The notes: generated by a model not told the origin, from the sequence alone. 34,341 bases of DNA from Streptomyces adelaidensis (GCF_016598475.1 NZ_JAEMUX010000085.1:1-34341), one strand, 5' to 3'; positions 21,347 through 30,597 are shown, numbered from the stretch's first letter. Program-made: numbers and translations.

Positions 21347-22749
21347 CACCTGGGGTCCTCTTCCGTCGCGTGCAGGTAGTGCTCGAAGAGGTCGCGGAGA
21401 TGGGCGCCGTCGCCGTGGCTGAGCAGGGCGCGGGACCAGCGCAGGGCCAGATGGAGGCGGCCCGCAGTGGCCGCTGTCGTCACCGTGAGACCACGGGGCA
21501 TCCGGGCGGGGGCCGAGAACCACACCGCGTGGGCGCGGCCGGCCTCCTCGCCGAAGTCCAGCGCGTACGGGATACGGCCGATGTTGCTGAGCAGCGTCGT
21601 CGACGTCCAGGGCGCCGCCGCCCGGCGCAGACCCCTGGTGACGGCGGCCCGCCAGGCCACGGGGACCACCGGCGCTGTCAACAGGGAGGCGCCATGGCCC
21701 AGTTGGGGTCGCTGGAGGGACTTCAGGGCGCGGGTGCGTTCCGCCGTGCGGCGCAGGAGGGTGGCCATGGGGGTGTGGGCCTGGTGCAACTCATCGGGCG
21801 CGAAGGGCACTTCCACCAGGCGGGTGCCGTTGCCGATGGGCATCTCCGTGTCCCTCGGACGGTCGTCCACGGGCATCGTGATGCGCAGCGGGCGGGGGTG
21901 GGCGCCGTGTTCGCGGTTCCAGTGGGCGAGCATCAGGGCCGTGGTGACCATGAGCTGGTCGTTCACGGTGTAGGGGGCGGACCTGGGGCGGCGGGGGACG
22001 CGGAGCTCGGTGACGAGGAGGCCGTTGCCGGGGGAGGGTTCGGGGGCGCCGGGGGCGACCCGGGCGGGGCGGGCCCAGTGGGAAGGGGGTGCCGATTCGG
22101 GTGGGGCCGGTTCGTCCGTGGTGGGGCGGACGGGGGGAGCGGTGGGGGAGTTGTCCTTGCCGCCGTACAGCTCCGCCGCGGTGGCGAGGATGCGGAGGCA
22201 GGCGGGGCCGTCGAGGGCGGTGTGGTTGATGGTGAGGAAGAGGACGGTGCCCTTGTTCTGTGGGCGCCCGGGAGCGGGGCCCCCGGCACCACGATTACCT
22301 GCGGCTATGCCGACTCCGTCGCCGGCCTCGCTCCCCACCGCGGGCCCCGCCCCCGCCACCACCTCCAGGCGGATCGGCGGGGACATCGACAGCGGAGGTG
22401 CCTCCATCAGGGCCCTCGTTCGCGCGTCCCGCAACGCGTGCGGGCCCGGCGGCAGGAAGGTCACCACCTCGATTTCCGGCTCCGGGGTCAGCTCCCACTC
22501 GTAGCGGCGGCTGTACCAGTGGGCCCGGGCCTCACGCATGAGGATGCGCGGATGGTGGCGGAGGGCGGCGGTGAAGGCGGTGCGCAGGCGGTCGGGGTCG
22601 AGGTGGCCGGGGAGGTGGACCTCGATGTGGACGGTCTCGGGTTCCTCCTCCTGGAGGCAGTGCCGGGACACCTCGTCGACCACCGGGAAGGGGATGCGGA
22701 CGGGGCCGCGGGCGGCGTCGTCCCGTGCGGGGTGGTCCAGTGCCGTCAT
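21346..22749 (-). CDS. Condensation-fold acyltransferase (PapA/wax-synthase-like)
   Basis: This 467-residue protein has the chloramphenicol-acetyltransferase-like fold used by NRPS condensation domains, PapA and related acyltransferases. The active-site motif reads NHTALDG at 175-181, which keeps the catalytic His176 and Asp180 of HHxxxDG but has Asn in the first position. The N-terminal half has the typical LDPDRLRTAFTAALRHHPRI. The second half has NDQLMVTTALMLAHWNREHG, RITMPVDDRP and TLLSNIGRIPYALDFG. It probably acylates a hydroxyl or amine on a glycan or lipid. A low-complexity Gly/Ala insertion lies at about 132-166. The ATG overlaps the upstream giant gene's stop by 4 nt. No carrier-protein gene is nearby; the acyl donor is unknown. 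Confidence 0.75.
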   Translation of the reverse strand: MTALDHPARDDAARGPVRIPFPVVDEVSRHCLQEEEPETVHIEVHLPGHLDPDRLRTAFTAALRHHPRILMREARAHWYSRRYEWELTPEPEIEVVTFLPPGPHALRDARTRALMEAPPLSMSPPIRLEVVAGAGPAVGSEAGDGVGIAAGNRGAGGPAPGRPQNKGTVLFLTINHTALDGPACLRILATAAELYGGKDNSPTAPPVRPTTDEPAPPESAPPSHWARPARVAPGAPEPSPGNGLLVTELRVPRRPRSAPYTVNDQLMVTTALMLAHWNREHGAHPRPLRITMPVDDRPRDTEMPIGNGTRLVEVPFAPDELHQAHTPMATLLRRTAERTRALKSLQRPQLGHGASLLTAPVVPVAWRAAVTRGLRRAAAPWTSTTLLSNIGRIPYALDFGEEAGRAHAVWFSAPARMPRGLTVTTAATAGRLHLALRWSRALLSHGDGAHLRDLFEHYLHATEEDPR

Positions 22750-25700
22750 GCCGGTTCCCCCCTTCCCGCACCGCCGTCACCGTTCGGCGGTGTCACCCCG
22801 GGGTTGGGCTGGGCGTTCGGCTTGGTGAACGGAATCCGCCGGGTCGGTGTGTCCGTCTCGGGCTCGGGCTCGGGCTGTGCCTGGGGCTGGGGCTCCGGTC
22901 GAGGGGAGCCGGGGCCGCGCGCGGAGATCGTGGGGCTCGCGGCGGGCGCACCGGCGGACGGGCCGGCAGGCGCAGCGGCGGAGACACCGGAAGACGCACC
23001 GGCCGGCGCCGCCCTCCCCACCCGCCTCCGCTGCGGCAACGGCTCCGTCGGCTCCTTTGCCCCCGGCGGCACCTCGAACCGCCGTGTCGAACCGGGCCGG
23101 TCGGGCGCGGCCTCGACGCCCACCCCCACACTCACCAGCGCCGCGAACAGGCCGATCAGCGCGAAAAGTTGGGCGATCGGGCCGAAGGCACCCGCGTCCG
23201 CCGCCACCGGCTCGCCCGCCCCGACGGCGGCGGCGATGCCGGCGCCGGCCAGGGCGAGGAAGGCGATCGGCACCAGCAGGGTGTGCCGTTTCCAGGCGAG
23301 GAGCGCGAGGAGCGGGACGAGGAGGGCGAAGAAGCCCGCGATCACGATGCCGACGAGAGTGAGCGCGACCGTGCCCAGCCAGAGACCGGGGCCCGGCGGC
23401 GCGGCCTGCGGCTCGTCGGGGTTGGGCTCCTGGCGGCGCCACAGGACGAGGCCGATCAGGGCCGCGAGGCCGACGCCGGAGCCGATCAGCCCGGCCTCGT
23501 ACGTCACGGACGGCTCGTACGACAGCTTGACCGTGCCGCCCGCGCCGCCCGGGATCTGCCAGCCCTGCTGCCAGCCGTCGAGCCGTACGGGGGTGAGTTC
23601 GCGGCCGCCCAGCGTGGCCTTCCAGCCGTCGTTGAAGTTCTCGTACGTCGTCAGGTAGGACGCCGCGCCCTGGCCGACGGTGACCTCGCGACGGTCGCCG
23701 AGCCAGTCCCGTATCCCGAGGTCGCGGCCGGCGGACGCGGGTGCGGCGACCGTGCCCCGGGCGAGTGTCACGGAGTTGACGGCCAGCGCGCCCGAGTCCT
23801 CGGACTCGAAGGTGTGCCGTTCGGCCGCGTCGAACTCCAACTCACCGCTGGCTTTGCCGTTCTGGCAGAGCGTCAGGTCGATGGACCGGCGCTCCACCAG
23901 GTCCCGTACGGTGCCCTGCGCGCTGGTCTCGTACAGCGTGCCGTCCACCTCGACGACCGGGCCCTCGCCGCACGGGAGCTCGAAGTCGCGGGTCGGGGCG
24001 GGCTGCGGGGTGCGGTACTGGTCGAGCGCCGGGATGTATGCCTCGGTGAGGCCGACGGGGAGTTGCAGGTCGTCGTCGGCGACCGGGTTGTGGACGGTCA
24101 GGGGGGCCGTCTCCGTGACGGTGATGTCGAGGCTGTCGGTGGTGATCGGGTCGAAGCGGACCCAGCCGTTCTCGTCGACACCGGCGATGACCGCGCCGTC
24201 CGGGGAGCTGATCTCGACCTGTGTCGGACGGGTCGAGAGGCCGCCCGCCGGGGCCAGGACGATCGAGTTGACCGGCCACTTGTCGCCCCAGCTGAGGTGG
24301 ATCGTGGGGTCGTCGCCCGCGATCCACGCCGTGGTCAGGTCCCCGTCGGTGAGGTTGCGCGGCGAGAGCCCGGCCCCGAGCGAGGCCGTGGAGTCGGCGG
24401 TCGCCGTGATCCGGGTCTGCTGCTCGGGGGCGACCTCGTACAGCAGCTTGTCGAGTTCGTCGCCCGGCACGGGCACGGCCGTGGCCTTCACCGCGTACGT
24501 CCCCGCCGTGGCGGTGCCGAAGGTGCGGTGCAGGCCGGGTTCGGTGCCCGTCGGGGAGAGCCCGGTGGGGTCGGCGGCCCGCTGGAGCGAGATCACCTCG
24601 GCGTCGGCGGCCGAGTCGTCGGCGTCGGTCGCGTCGGTCGGCAGCCGCAGCATCCGGGTGACCCGGACGCCGGGGATGTCGACCTCGGCGAAGCCCGCGC
24701 CGACCAGCCCGGTGTGCCGCTCCGCCGAGTCGAGAATCGTGATCTTCAGCCAACTCGTCTGTCCGGGCGCGGCGTTGACCTCCTGAGTCGAGCCGTCGGC
24801 CTGGAGGTTCGTGGAGCGGGAGCCCCGCTCGGTCTCGACCTTGATCCGGGTCGGCGCCGATCGCACCCCGTCCTGCGGCAGCGGTGTGACCTCGAAGGTC
24901 GCCGGGATGTCCTGGTCGCCGTCGAAGCCGATCCGCAGCCACTGCCCGTTCGCCGACCCGGCCGCGCCCTCCGCCCAGGCCGTGTTCCGGTCGCCGTCGA
25001 AGGCGTTGACCGGGTCGTACTGGGGCAGCTGGAACAGCCAGTTGCCGCTGGTGGACGCGGTCACCGAATCGGCGCCGCGCAGCTCGGCCACCGTCTGGTG
25101 GTCGAGGCCCGTCACCGGCAGGATCTGCTTCGGCTTCTCACCGGGGTCCTGCACGCTCCCGCTCGGGTTCCGCTCGTCCTTCGTGTACGTGTACGACGTG
25201 TTGGCGTTGACCAGGCCGAACCGGGTGTCCGCGAGGCGCAGCCCGTCACCGACCACCTGCACCGCCGGGGTGCCGAGCCCGGGATGGTTGTCGCCGGTCA
25301 GCACGGTGGCGCGGTCGCGCAGCTCCGGGTCGGCGGCGAGCGGCAGCAGCGACTCGGGGCCGCCGGAGACCACCGCGGTGTCGGCGATCGCCTTCAGGCC
25401 GGCCTGCCCGGGACGCGGCACCTCCTCGGCGGGCCGGTAGATCTCCACGGCCCGCTGCCGCGGATACAGCCCCTCGATCTGGAGCGGGGTGTTCTCGGCG
25501 ATCCGCCCGCCGGTCATCAGCGGACCGAGCCCCGTCACCCGCTCGTACCCGGACTGCTCCAGGGTCCGCTTCACCGTCGTGGTGGGTATGGCGCCCACCT
25601 GGTCGGGGTCCAGGTCGTTGCGTACGACGACGTAGTAGAGGCCGGCCCGGCTCAAGTAGTCGCCCAGGCCCGGGACTTCGCCGCCGGTCAGCAGCGCCTG

Positions 25701-27239
25701 CTCCACGGCGTCCATCGCGCGCCGGTTGCCGGGGGTGCCGAAGGGGACGTAGTCGCGCTGCGCCCAGCGTGACTCGGCGAGGACGTCGAGGGGCTGGTCG
25801 ACGGTGGTGCCCCAGCTGTAGATGCCGTGCGCGGTGGCCGGCACGACCAACGCCCGTGAGTCCGGGGAGTACTTGTCCAGCCAGTCGGCCGTGGCCTGCC
25901 AGTACTTGGGCAGCTCCTGGAACGAACCCGGTTGCAGCACAGAGCCGTTGAGGTACGGCCACAGCAGGCCGGGCAGGACGAGGACGGCCGCGATCAGCGG
26001 TGCGAACCGCCGTCCCCGCACCCGGCGGGCCCCGCGCGACTGCGCGGCCACGCCCACCAGATGCGCCAAGCCGAGGATCAGCGCGAGCGCCAGCCCGGTC
26101 TGGAACTTGTAGATGTTCCGGAAGGGCGCGAGCCCCCCGTTCAGCCAGTCCTGGACCACCCCGTGGAAGGGCGCCCCGAACGCGCCGCCGTACCCGGCGA
26201 GGGTGATCAGCGCGACCGCCAGCACGGTCAGCACCAGCCACCGCCGCTCGGGCATGTCCCGCCGCGCGAGTCCGGCGAGGCCCAGCCCTGCCGCGAGCGC
26301 CGAGGACAGGATCACGATCACGGAGGCGGCGACGGACCAGCCGGCCGGCAGCCAGGCCTCACCGAAGTGCAGATACGCCACCCAGTTCCCGGCCCCGCGC
26401 AGCGCCTCCGTGGCGGACATGGTGGCCGTCGTCGTCTGCGAACTCTCCACGTAGGGAAGGAAGTTCTCGCCGTGGAAGCCGAGCAGCAGCAGCGGTATCA
26501 CCCACCACACCGTCGCCAGGATCACCCCCGGCACCCACCAGGAGATCAGCCGCCGCTGCCGCGGTCCTGGCGGCCGGGTGAGCAGATACAGCCCGACGGG
26601 CAGCAGCGAGGCCAGGGTCGCCGCCGCGTTCACCCCGCCCATGAACGGAATGACGAGCGCCGACCGCAGGGCGGCCACCCGCGCGCTGTACCGCTCGTTC
26701 GTCAGCGGCAGCAGCACCCACGGCAGAAAGGCCCCCGGCAGCGCGGCGGCCGAGGTCGACCCGACGACCGTGGTGAACACCGGCCACAGCGCGTAGGCGG
26801 CGGCGGCCACCAGCCTTGACGGCCGGCTCCCGATCCCCAGCCGCTCCGCCAGCCGCAGCGCACCCCAGAAGGCCACCGACACGATCAGCGACAGCCACAG
26901 CCGCTCCGCCAGCCACACCGGCAGCCCGACCAGATCGGTCAGCCCGTAGTACGGCAGCATCGGCCACAGGTAACCGACGTACTGGTCCTGGATCCCGCCG
27001 AACCCGCCCCGGTCGTGCCACAGCTGACCGAGATCGGAGACGAACTGCCAGGGATCGGTGGTGACCCCGAGCTTGGTGTCGAAGGTCTGCCGCCCCGGCT
27101 GCACCGCGACCAGCAGCACGAACACCACGGCCCAGAACCCCAGCAGCCAGCGCCGCGACCGAGGGCCCTCAGGGGGTACCTCGGCCGGGCCCGCCGGCCG
27201 TACCGGCGCGGGAGGTGGAGCCTGGACCGTGCTCGTCAT
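22746..27239 (-). CDS. AftD-like GT-C arabinofuranosyltransferase (DUF3367)
   Basis: This 1497-residue membrane glycosyltransferase resembles mycobacterial AftD. The N-terminal GT-C part has many membrane helices, with the first-loop QTFDTKLGVTTDPWQFVSDL (about 55-75), whose aspartate probably binds the decaprenyl-phospho-arabinose donor, and GIQDQYVGYLWPMLPYYGL. An extracytoplasmic region follows with two F5/8-type carbohydrate-binding modules (NAFDGDRNTAW near 748, LTDGDLTTAW near 968). C-terminal membrane helices occupy about 1245-1380, and a Pro/Ala/Glu-rich tail closes the protein. ATG at 27239 gives a 4-nt overlap with the preceding methyltransferase stop; a GTG at 27248 is possible. 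Streptomyces lacks mycobacterial arabinogalactan, so the acceptor must differ. Arabinose specificity is inferred from the family. Confidence 0.85.
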   Translation of the reverse strand: MTSTVQAPPPAPVRPAGPAEVPPEGPRSRRWLLGFWAVVFVLLVAVQPGRQTFDTKLGVTTDPWQFVSDLGQLWHDRGGFGGIQDQYVGYLWPMLPYYGLTDLVGLPVWLAERLWLSLIVSVAFWGALRLAERLGIGSRPSRLVAAAAYALWPVFTTVVGSTSAAALPGAFLPWVLLPLTNERYSARVAALRSALVIPFMGGVNAAATLASLLPVGLYLLTRPPGPRQRRLISWWVPGVILATVWWVIPLLLLGFHGENFLPYVESSQTTTATMSATEALRGAGNWVAYLHFGEAWLPAGWSVAASVIVILSSALAAGLGLAGLARRDMPERRWLVLTVLAVALITLAGYGGAFGAPFHGVVQDWLNGGLAPFRNIYKFQTGLALALILGLAHLVGVAAQSRGARRVRGRRFAPLIAAVLVLPGLLWPYLNGSVLQPGSFQELPKYWQATADWLDKYSPDSRALVVPATAHGIYSWGTTVDQPLDVLAESRWAQRDYVPFGTPGNRRAMDAVEQALLTGGEVPGLGDYLSRAGLYYVVVRNDLDPDQVGAIPTTTVKRTLEQSGYERVTGLGPLMTGGRIAENTPLQIEGLYPRQRAVEIYRPAEEVPRPGQAGLKAIADTAVVSGGPESLLPLAADPELRDRATVLTGDNHPGLGTPAVQVVGDGLRLADTRFGLVNANTSYTYTKDERNPSGSVQDPGEKPKQILPVTGLDHQTVAELRGADSVTASTSGNWLFQLPQYDPVNAFDGDRNTAWAEGAAGSANGQWLRIGFDGDQDIPATFEVTPLPQDGVRSAPTRIKVETERGSRSTNLQADGSTQEVNAAPGQTSWLKITILDSAERHTGLVGAGFAEVDIPGVRVTRMLRLPTDATDADDSAADAEVISLQRAADPTGLSPTGTEPGLHRTFGTATAGTYAVKATAVPVPGDELDKLLYEVAPEQQTRITATADSTASLGAGLSPRNLTDGDLTTAWIAGDDPTIHLSWGDKWPVNSIVLAPAGGLSTRPTQVEISSPDGAVIAGVDENGWVRFDPITTDSLDITVTETAPLTVHNPVADDDLQLPVGLTEAYIPALDQYRTPQPAPTRDFELPCGEGPVVEVDGTLYETSAQGTVRDLVERRSIDLTLCQNGKASGELEFDAAERHTFESEDSGALAVNSVTLARGTVAAPASAGRDLGIRDWLGDRREVTVGQGAASYLTTYENFNDGWKATLGGRELTPVRLDGWQQGWQIPGGAGGTVKLSYEPSVTYEAGLIGSGVGLAALIGLVLWRRQEPNPDEPQAAPPGPGLWLGTVALTLVGIVIAGFFALLVPLLALLAWKRHTLLVPIAFLALAGAGIAAAVGAGEPVAADAGAFGPIAQLFALIGLFAALVSVGVGVEAAPDRPGSTRRFEVPPGAKEPTEPLPQRRRVGRAAPAGASSGVSAAAPAGPSAGAPAASPTISARGPGSPRPEPQPQAQPEPEPETDTPTRRIPFTKPNAQPNPGVTPPNGDGGAGRGEPA

Positions 27240-28024
27240 GGTGGACACCGCCGGAGGATGAGGAGGAGGTTCCAGGTGGCGAACTCACGTAGCCCCGGCG
27301 CCTTGACGACGGTCTCCGCGAGAAACGGCCAGTAGCGGGAGCGCGCCGACACGACCGTCACGTCGTCCCGGCCGCGCACCTGCCGCAGAGTGGTTCCGAT
27401 GTGCACGGCGAAGAGGTTCTCGCCGAGCGTGTGCTTGGCGTCCTTACCCGTACGGCGCCGATAGCGGGCCCGTGCCCGCTCCGCCCCCAGGTAGTGCCAG
27501 GGCGCCCACTCGTGCCCGCCCCACGGGGACAGCCAGTTCGTGAACGACACATAGATCAGCCCGCCGGGGCGGGTGACGCGAACGAGTTCACTGAGAAAGG
27601 TCTGCGGATCGGCCACGTGCTCCAGCACATTGGAGGAGAACGTGACATCCGCGACGCCGTCCCCGAGGGGAAGCAGATACCCGTCGGCGACGACAGCCCC
27701 GTCCGGCGGCTTCGCCCCCAACTCCGCCAGATCCGGCTCGAAGAGATACGCGTGCGCACCCCGCCGCCGAAACTCCTCGGTGAAGTACCCGCTCCCGCCG
27801 CCGACATCGACGACCGTACGACCGTCGACGGCACCGCCGTACGCCTCGACCTGGTCGACGGCGTCGCGGGCGAGGAGGGTGTAGCAGTACTCGGGGTCGC
27901 CCTGCTCACGGAGGAAGGCCCGAAAGAGGGTGATGGAGCGCTGCAGAGAAGGGTCCTTAAGACCCCCGCTGCTTGAGGGGAGCGGGGCTGTGACCTTTGC
28001 GGCTCCGCCGCGTGGGCGCGACAA
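27236..28024 (-). CDS. SAM-dependent methyltransferase with uncertain start
   Basis: The protein has TVVDVGGGSGYFTEEFRRRG (motif I), AHAYLFEPDLAELGAK, VADVTFSSNVLEHVADPQTF and RVTRPGGLIYVSFTNWLSPW, a class I methyltransferase followed by a specific C-terminal part typical of actinobacterial cell-surface loci. The start is unclear. Recognisable protein begins TAPLPSSSGGLKDPSLQRS, preceded by a GTC that is not a start codon. A TTG at 28024 is used here; GTG at 28090 and TTG at 28081 are alternatives that overlap the upstream glycosyltransferase stop. The 5' region coincides with a dispersed intergenic repeat, which may have replaced the original start. Ends in a 4-nt overlap with the AftD-like gene. 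Confidence 0.75.
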   Translation of the reverse strand: MSRPRGGAAKVTAPLPSSSGGLKDPSLQRSITLFRAFLREQGDPEYCYTLLARDAVDQVEAYGGAVDGRTVVDVGGGSGYFTEEFRRRGAHAYLFEPDLAELGAKPPDGAVVADGYLLPLGDGVADVTFSSNVLEHVADPQTFLSELVRVTRPGGLIYVSFTNWLSPWGGHEWAPWHYLGAERARARYRRRTGKDAKHTLGENLFAVHIGTTLRQVRGRDDVTVVSARSRYWPFLAETVVKAPGLREFATWNLLLILRRCPP

Positions 28025-28055
28025 GCCACGACGAACCCGCAGCCGCCACCCGGCA
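28005..28055. repeat. Dispersed Streptomyces intergenic repeat, copy 2
   Basis: The stretch from GGCTCCGCCGCGTGGGCGCG through GACGAACCCGCAGCCGCC is a second, diverged copy of the repeat at about 17851-17896. The two align over about 32 nt with a handful of differences. It lies at the 5' end of the methyltransferase gene and is translated if an upstream start is used. Confidence 0.6.
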
Positions 28056-28077
28056 TTCGAGGCACCCTGTTTCGCGC

Positions 28078-29229
28078 TCAAGGCACCCACCCACGGACCG
28101 CCTCGGAGGCCACCGCCCTGAACTGCTGCACAGTGTGACCCCACCGGTAATGCGCCGCCCGCTCCCGCGCGGCCTTACCCATCAGCACCCGCCGATCCGT
28201 CGACAACGCGAGCGCACACCACGCGGCGGCGAACGACGACTCCCCCCGAGCCAGCACCCCGGTCTCCCCGTCCACGACGGAATCCCGTAACCCAGGCACA
28301 TCGAAGGCAACCGAGGGGGTCTCTCGCACGGCGGCCTCCGTGACGACCAGGCCCCACCCCTCGACGGCGGAGGGATGAAGCAACAGCCAAGCCGCACACA
28401 GCAACCGGTGCTTCTCGGCGTCGGAGACGTACCCGGCGAACTCCACCCCGGGCCCGGCCATGGCTTCCAGCCGCCCGCGCTCGGGTCCGTCCCCGATGAT
28501 CACCAGCCGCCCACCCGTGACCGGGCGAACCCGTTCCCACAGCCGCAGCAGCAGATCGATCCGCTTGTACTCGACCAGCCGCCCCACCGCCACGAACAGT
28601 GGTTCGGGCGACCGCTCGGCGCGCGGCCCGGGCTCCTCGACCCCGTTGTGCACGACTCGTATCCGCTCCCGCTCCACACCGATCGCGCCGAGCGCGGTGG
28701 CCGTGGAGGAGGAGACCGCGACCACCAGGTTGCGCCGCTGCGCGGCCGTCAGCGACCAGTGTTCGAGTCTTCGGCCGAGCCGCGCGGCCGGCGCCAGCGG
28801 GCCGCCGAACCGCAGCTGCCACAGGTCCGTGTGCACATGGTTGACCAGGCACATCGTCGGACCCCGGTGCCAGAGCGGCGCGAGGTAGGGCATGCCGTTG
28901 CAGACCTCGACGAGGAGGTCGCAGTCGCCGACCTGACGGTCGAGGGCCGACTTGGCGCGCAGATGGTGGCTCAGGTCGCCGCCGGCCGACACGACCCGGT
29001 AGTCGCGGTAGGCCGCCGGGCCGCCGCACACCAGGGTGACCTGGTGGCCGAGACGGGTCAGGCCCTCGGCGAGCCGGTCGACGAGGAGCTCGGAGCCCCC
29101 CGCCGCCGGATTACCCAGGTCACGGCGGGCGAGAAAGACGATGCGGCGTGGCTGTGGAGGGCCTGCCGATCGATGCCGGTCGAGGCGTGGAAACACCTCG
29201 ACCAGCGAGAACGGCACGTGCTGGGGCAT
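28078..29229 (-). CDS. Family 4 glycosyltransferase
   Basis: This 383-residue GT-B enzyme has RIVFLARRDLGNPAAGGSEL (a glycine-rich donor loop) at about 29-48, then GLTRLGHQVTLVCGG. The C-terminal half has the GT4 signature: VVHNGVEEPGP, FVAVGRLVEYKRIDLLLRLW, LVIIGDGPERGRL, and the E-x7-E motif in SAVEGWGLVVTEAAVRETPS. It transfers a sugar from a nucleotide-sugar donor on the cytoplasmic side and may start or extend the glycan that the AftD-like enzyme later modifies outside. GGAG lies 6 nt before the ATG. It is the first gene of the coupled string running down to 17928. Confidence 0.87.
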   Translation of the reverse strand: MPQHVPFSLVEVFPRLDRHRSAGPPQPRRIVFLARRDLGNPAAGGSELLVDRLAEGLTRLGHQVTLVCGGPAAYRDYRVVSAGGDLSHHLRAKSALDRQVGDCDLLVEVCNGMPYLAPLWHRGPTMCLVNHVHTDLWQLRFGGPLAPAARLGRRLEHWSLTAAQRRNLVVAVSSSTATALGAIGVERERIRVVHNGVEEPGPRAERSPEPLFVAVGRLVEYKRIDLLLRLWERVRPVTGGRLVIIGDGPERGRLEAMAGPGVEFAGYVSDAEKHRLLCAAWLLLHPSAVEGWGLVVTEAAVRETPSVAFDVPGLRDSVVDGETGVLARGESSFAAAWCALALSTDRRVLMGKAARERAAHYRWGHTVQQFRAVASEAVRGWVP

Positions 29230-29468
29230 AGGTGCTCCAACTCGTCTCGGGGTGCGGAACTCAGCGGGGGAGAAGGCTGTTCGCTGCGGGGGATGTTCCG
29301 GTCGGAGGGGGGCCGGATGGATCTCGCGGATCTGTCGTTCCTGGCGGGTACCTGTAGGCGAGGTGTGGGTGGGCTGTGCTCAGGTGGGGTGGACAGTTTT
29401 CGCCCAGTGGTTCGAAGCTGCTACTCACCGGGGTGACAATTTCGGGGGTTTGTTGAGCTGACGCCCTG

Positions 29469-30446
29469 TCACATCGTGATCGGGTCCTGGGACGACTCGG
29501 GCGTATCAGGGCGCCGCCTGCCGCGCGTGACCAGAACGGCACCTGCCGCGGCGAGGGCGAAACCGAGCACAGCGGTACCGATCGGCACCGTCCGCCCCAC
29601 CAGTCGCAGCAGCCCGCTCTCCTTCTCCGCCTGGTCGACCGCGAACTTCTGCGTGGCCGAGGTGAACGCGAGCTTCCGGCTGTCGAGCAGCACCGCCGCG
29701 TCCTGGCTGCCGCCCGGCGCCCGCAGCGTCCGGCGCGGCCCGGTCTGCGCGTAGATGACCCGGCCGGTGCTCTGGTCGACGACCAGTTCGAGGCCGTGGT
29801 TGGCGTACCACTCCTCGGCGAGCACCTGCGGCCGGGTCGGCTCGTCGACGAGCGCGCCCGGCACCATCCGCGTGCCCGTCTTCGTGGCCGGAACCTTCGC
29901 CGTGAAGCGCAGCCCCTCGTACCCGCGGACCTTCTTGCGGCCCTCGTAGTGGAGCGTCACCGTCGCGCCGAGCGTGTTGTCCCACCAGCGGTAGGACCGT
30001 TCCTGCACGTCGAAGGGGAACTTCAGGTACGCCTCGCCCTCGATGTACGGCTTCTCGTCGCAGCAGTGCACCGGCCGGTTGGTCGTCCGGTCGCTGACCC
30101 AGCGGTGCGGGGTGAAGTCCAGCGCGCCGTGCGGATCGGCCGCCGGCAGCGACTCGTCGGTGTCGACCGAGGTGATCACGTCCCACACCGCGGCCCCGCT
30201 GCGCTCACTTTCGGCCACATCGCCGCGTACCCGCTGGGTCACGGTGATCTTCTGGTCCGGCACGGTCTTCACCTGCTCCACGTCGAAGACGCTGCCGGTG
30301 CCGGTGTAGACGGCGGTCGTGTCGATGTCGATCGGATTCACCGCGGCCCGTGGCTCGACGTACCAGGCGAGCAGGGGCGCGAGGACCAGCAGGAAGGTCC
30401 CGAGACCCAGCAGGACCAGGGAGAAAGGTGAGGCTGTACGGCGCAT
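29469..30446 (-). CDS. DUF3068 membrane-anchored extracytoplasmic protein
   Basis: This 325-residue protein has an N-terminal anchor helix (FSLVLLGLGTFLLVLAPLLA, about 8-28), a large extracytoplasmic domain and a C-terminal helix (VPIGTAVLGFALAAAGAVLV) followed by a basic tail. The central stretch CCDEKPYIEGEAYLKFPFDV and RSYRWWDNTL is typical of DUF3068, also annotated as porin PorA family, in actinobacteria. The start is the ATG at 30446, with CTGGAG upstream and the anchor helix right after it; the longer open frame is not convincing. It precedes the glycosyltransferase gene by 239 nt on the same strand and probably belongs to the same surface locus. Function unknown. Confidence 0.82.
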   Translation of the reverse strand: MRRTASPFSLVLLGLGTFLLVLAPLLAWYVEPRAAVNPIDIDTTAVYTGTGSVFDVEQVKTVPDQKITVTQRVRGDVAESERSGAAVWDVITSVDTDESLPAADPHGALDFTPHRWVSDRTTNRPVHCCDEKPYIEGEAYLKFPFDVQERSYRWWDNTLGATVTLHYEGRKKVRGYEGLRFTAKVPATKTGTRMVPGALVDEPTRPQVLAEEWYANHGLELVVDQSTGRVIYAQTGPRRTLRAPGGSQDAAVLLDSRKLAFTSATQKFAVDQAEKESGLLRLVGRTVPIGTAVLGFALAAAGAVLVTRGRRRPDTPESSQDPITM

Positions 30447-30572
30447 CCGGGCACTCCAGGGGCGTTGGGAGGTGCGACTCGGGTAGGCGTGCGGAAGAGG
30501 CGACACCGGGAGGAACGCGCGTATGACGCGGAGGTGCCGTCTGGGCCGGGAACCGTAGGCGGAGTCTTGACG

Positions 30573-30597
30573 CAGTGTCAATGCATTGCTGACACTG
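30573..30597. promoter_or_regulatory. 25-bp palindromic operator candidate
   Basis: CAGTGTCA and TGACACTG form a perfect 8-bp inverted repeat around a 9-nt spacer, in the divergent interval between the DUF3068 gene and the small membrane protein gene. Three bases upstream begins TTGACG, a possible -35 element on the plus strand, so a bound repressor would cover a promoter. The local PucR-type regulator is one candidate to bind it. Confidence 0.5.

Noticed and set aside
22725..25772. A 1015-codon plus-strand frame opposite the AftD-like gene
   Set aside because: It lacks any domain, has extreme Arg/Gly/Val content and lies entirely antisense to a gene with clear membrane helices and carbohydrate-binding modules.
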